The notes under the pieces were generated by a model. The model did no database searches, had not been told where the DNA came from, and saw nothing but the letters and a program-made list of their open reading frames with translations. Positions 63,605 to 64,000 of a DNA stretch of 64,000 nucleotides are shown here, one piece after another; the stretch's first letter is position 1, and every line of letters begins with the position of its first letter. The stretch is from Jannaschia sp. S6380 (GTDB lineage: Bacteria > Pseudomonadota > Alphaproteobacteria > Rhodobacterales > Rhodobacteraceae): contig NZ_JALKAS010000001.1 of assembly GCF_023015695.1 (NCBI RefSeq), forward strand, positions 682,001 through 746,000. Direction: 5' to 3'. Made by a program: the position numbers and the translations under genes.

Positions 63605-64000
63605 TCAGTTGATACCGTTCGCCCGTTGCAGCTCGCGCACATATGCGATGATCATTTTCACATCTCCATCCGTCACGCCTTCGACCGCCGGCATGTTTCC
63701 AAAGCGCCAATGATGGGCCCGCACCCCGTTTTTCGCCGCCAGCAGAAACGCTGCGTCGCCATGGTGACTGGGTTCATAGATCTTGTGCACAAGCGGCGGC
63801 GCCACACCGTCCTGACCAGCGGCGTTTGCGCCATGGCAAACAGCACATTTCGCTTCAAAGGCAACTTGTCCGATCATCGCGTTTTCGGAGAAGGTCTCGG
63901 GCACGACGACCTGCACCATAGCACTACCGCTGGACCGAGATTCGACGGTCCCGGACGGATCGTCGCCCTCTTCAGTAGCGCTCCACCAAAAGCCGATGGC
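63605..64000 (-). CDS. Cytochrome c, 5' end beyond the window
   Basis: The reading frame is open to the right edge. The visible 131 residues include the remains of an N-terminal anchor (AIGFWWSATEEGDD), the haem site FEAKCAVCHGANAAGQD and a C-terminal part with HWRFGNMPAVEGVTDGDVKM. It is probably the first or second gene of the cytochrome operon; 24 nt separate it from the cytochrome c' gene. The Met at 63919 could be taken as a start but would drop the upstream coding sequence. Confidence 0.85.
   Translation of the reverse strand, partial: AIGFWWSATEEGDDPSGTVESRSSGSAMVQVVVPETFSENAMIGQVAFEAKCAVCHGANAAGQDGVAPPLVHKIYEPSHHGDAAFLLAAKNGVRAHHWRFGNMPAVEGVTDGDVKMIIAYVRELQRANGIN

Overview
The window comes from the chromosome of an alphaproteobacterium, most likely of the Rhodobacteraceae/Roseobacteraceae. 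It has high GC, a soxB-soxD-soxA-soxG sarcosine oxidase cluster, and a ccmI-ruvX-DUF1289 run typical of that group. From about 9.05 kb to the right edge it is occupied by a large integrative and conjugative element (ICE) whose far end lies outside the window.

Chromosomal part (1-9.08 kb): sarcosine oxidase genes on the minus strand (soxG cut by the left edge, with a 59-codon membrane ORF between soxB and soxD), then ccmI, ruvX and a DUF1289 gene as a tight plus-strand run, a TSUP permease, and dusA. The ICE sits at the 5' end of dusA, a known integration hotspot, and supplies the present dusA start codon.

ICE backbone (9-30.7 kb and 37.3-46.8 kb): tyrosine recombinase, DUF932 protein, RES/Xre toxin-antitoxin, ParB-like protein, Toprim primase, DUF2493, DUF736, a two-gene CBASS-like module (CD-NTase plus SLATT), ParDE and an unknown helical protein. 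Next comes a regulatory block laid out like the ICEMlSymR7A control circuit: divergent qseC/qseM, then fseA split in two frames at a CCC-C sequence, then an rdfS-like excisionase. The conjugation genes follow: DUF2840, traF, lytic transglycosylase, candidate oriT, relaxase, traG, copG, and trbBCDEJK-LFGI plus DUF2274.

Cargo 1 (30.7-37.3 kb) is AT-richer and sits between copG and trbB. It holds a 1206-residue zinc-ribbon/kinase/P-loop ATPase/CARF-like protein with a small membrane partner (the best candidate for an undescribed defence system), and an NgoMIV-type restriction-modification pair.

Cargo 2 (46.9-64 kb) is a copper-resistance and periplasmic thiol-redox island: DsbB, a SHOCT protein, DsbA-like proteins, a rhodanese, a ScsB/DsbD-like reductase, DUF3047, glutaredoxin-MauE, DUF305, two multicopper oxidases, CueR, CopA ATPase, CopZ and several c-type cytochromes, one with a methionine-rich heptad repeat. 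Divergent copA and copZ promoters with 19-bp MerR-type spacers indicate Cu(I)/CueR control. ICE excision and transfer would thus be under anti-activation and frameshift control, while the cargo protects the host from phage and copper.
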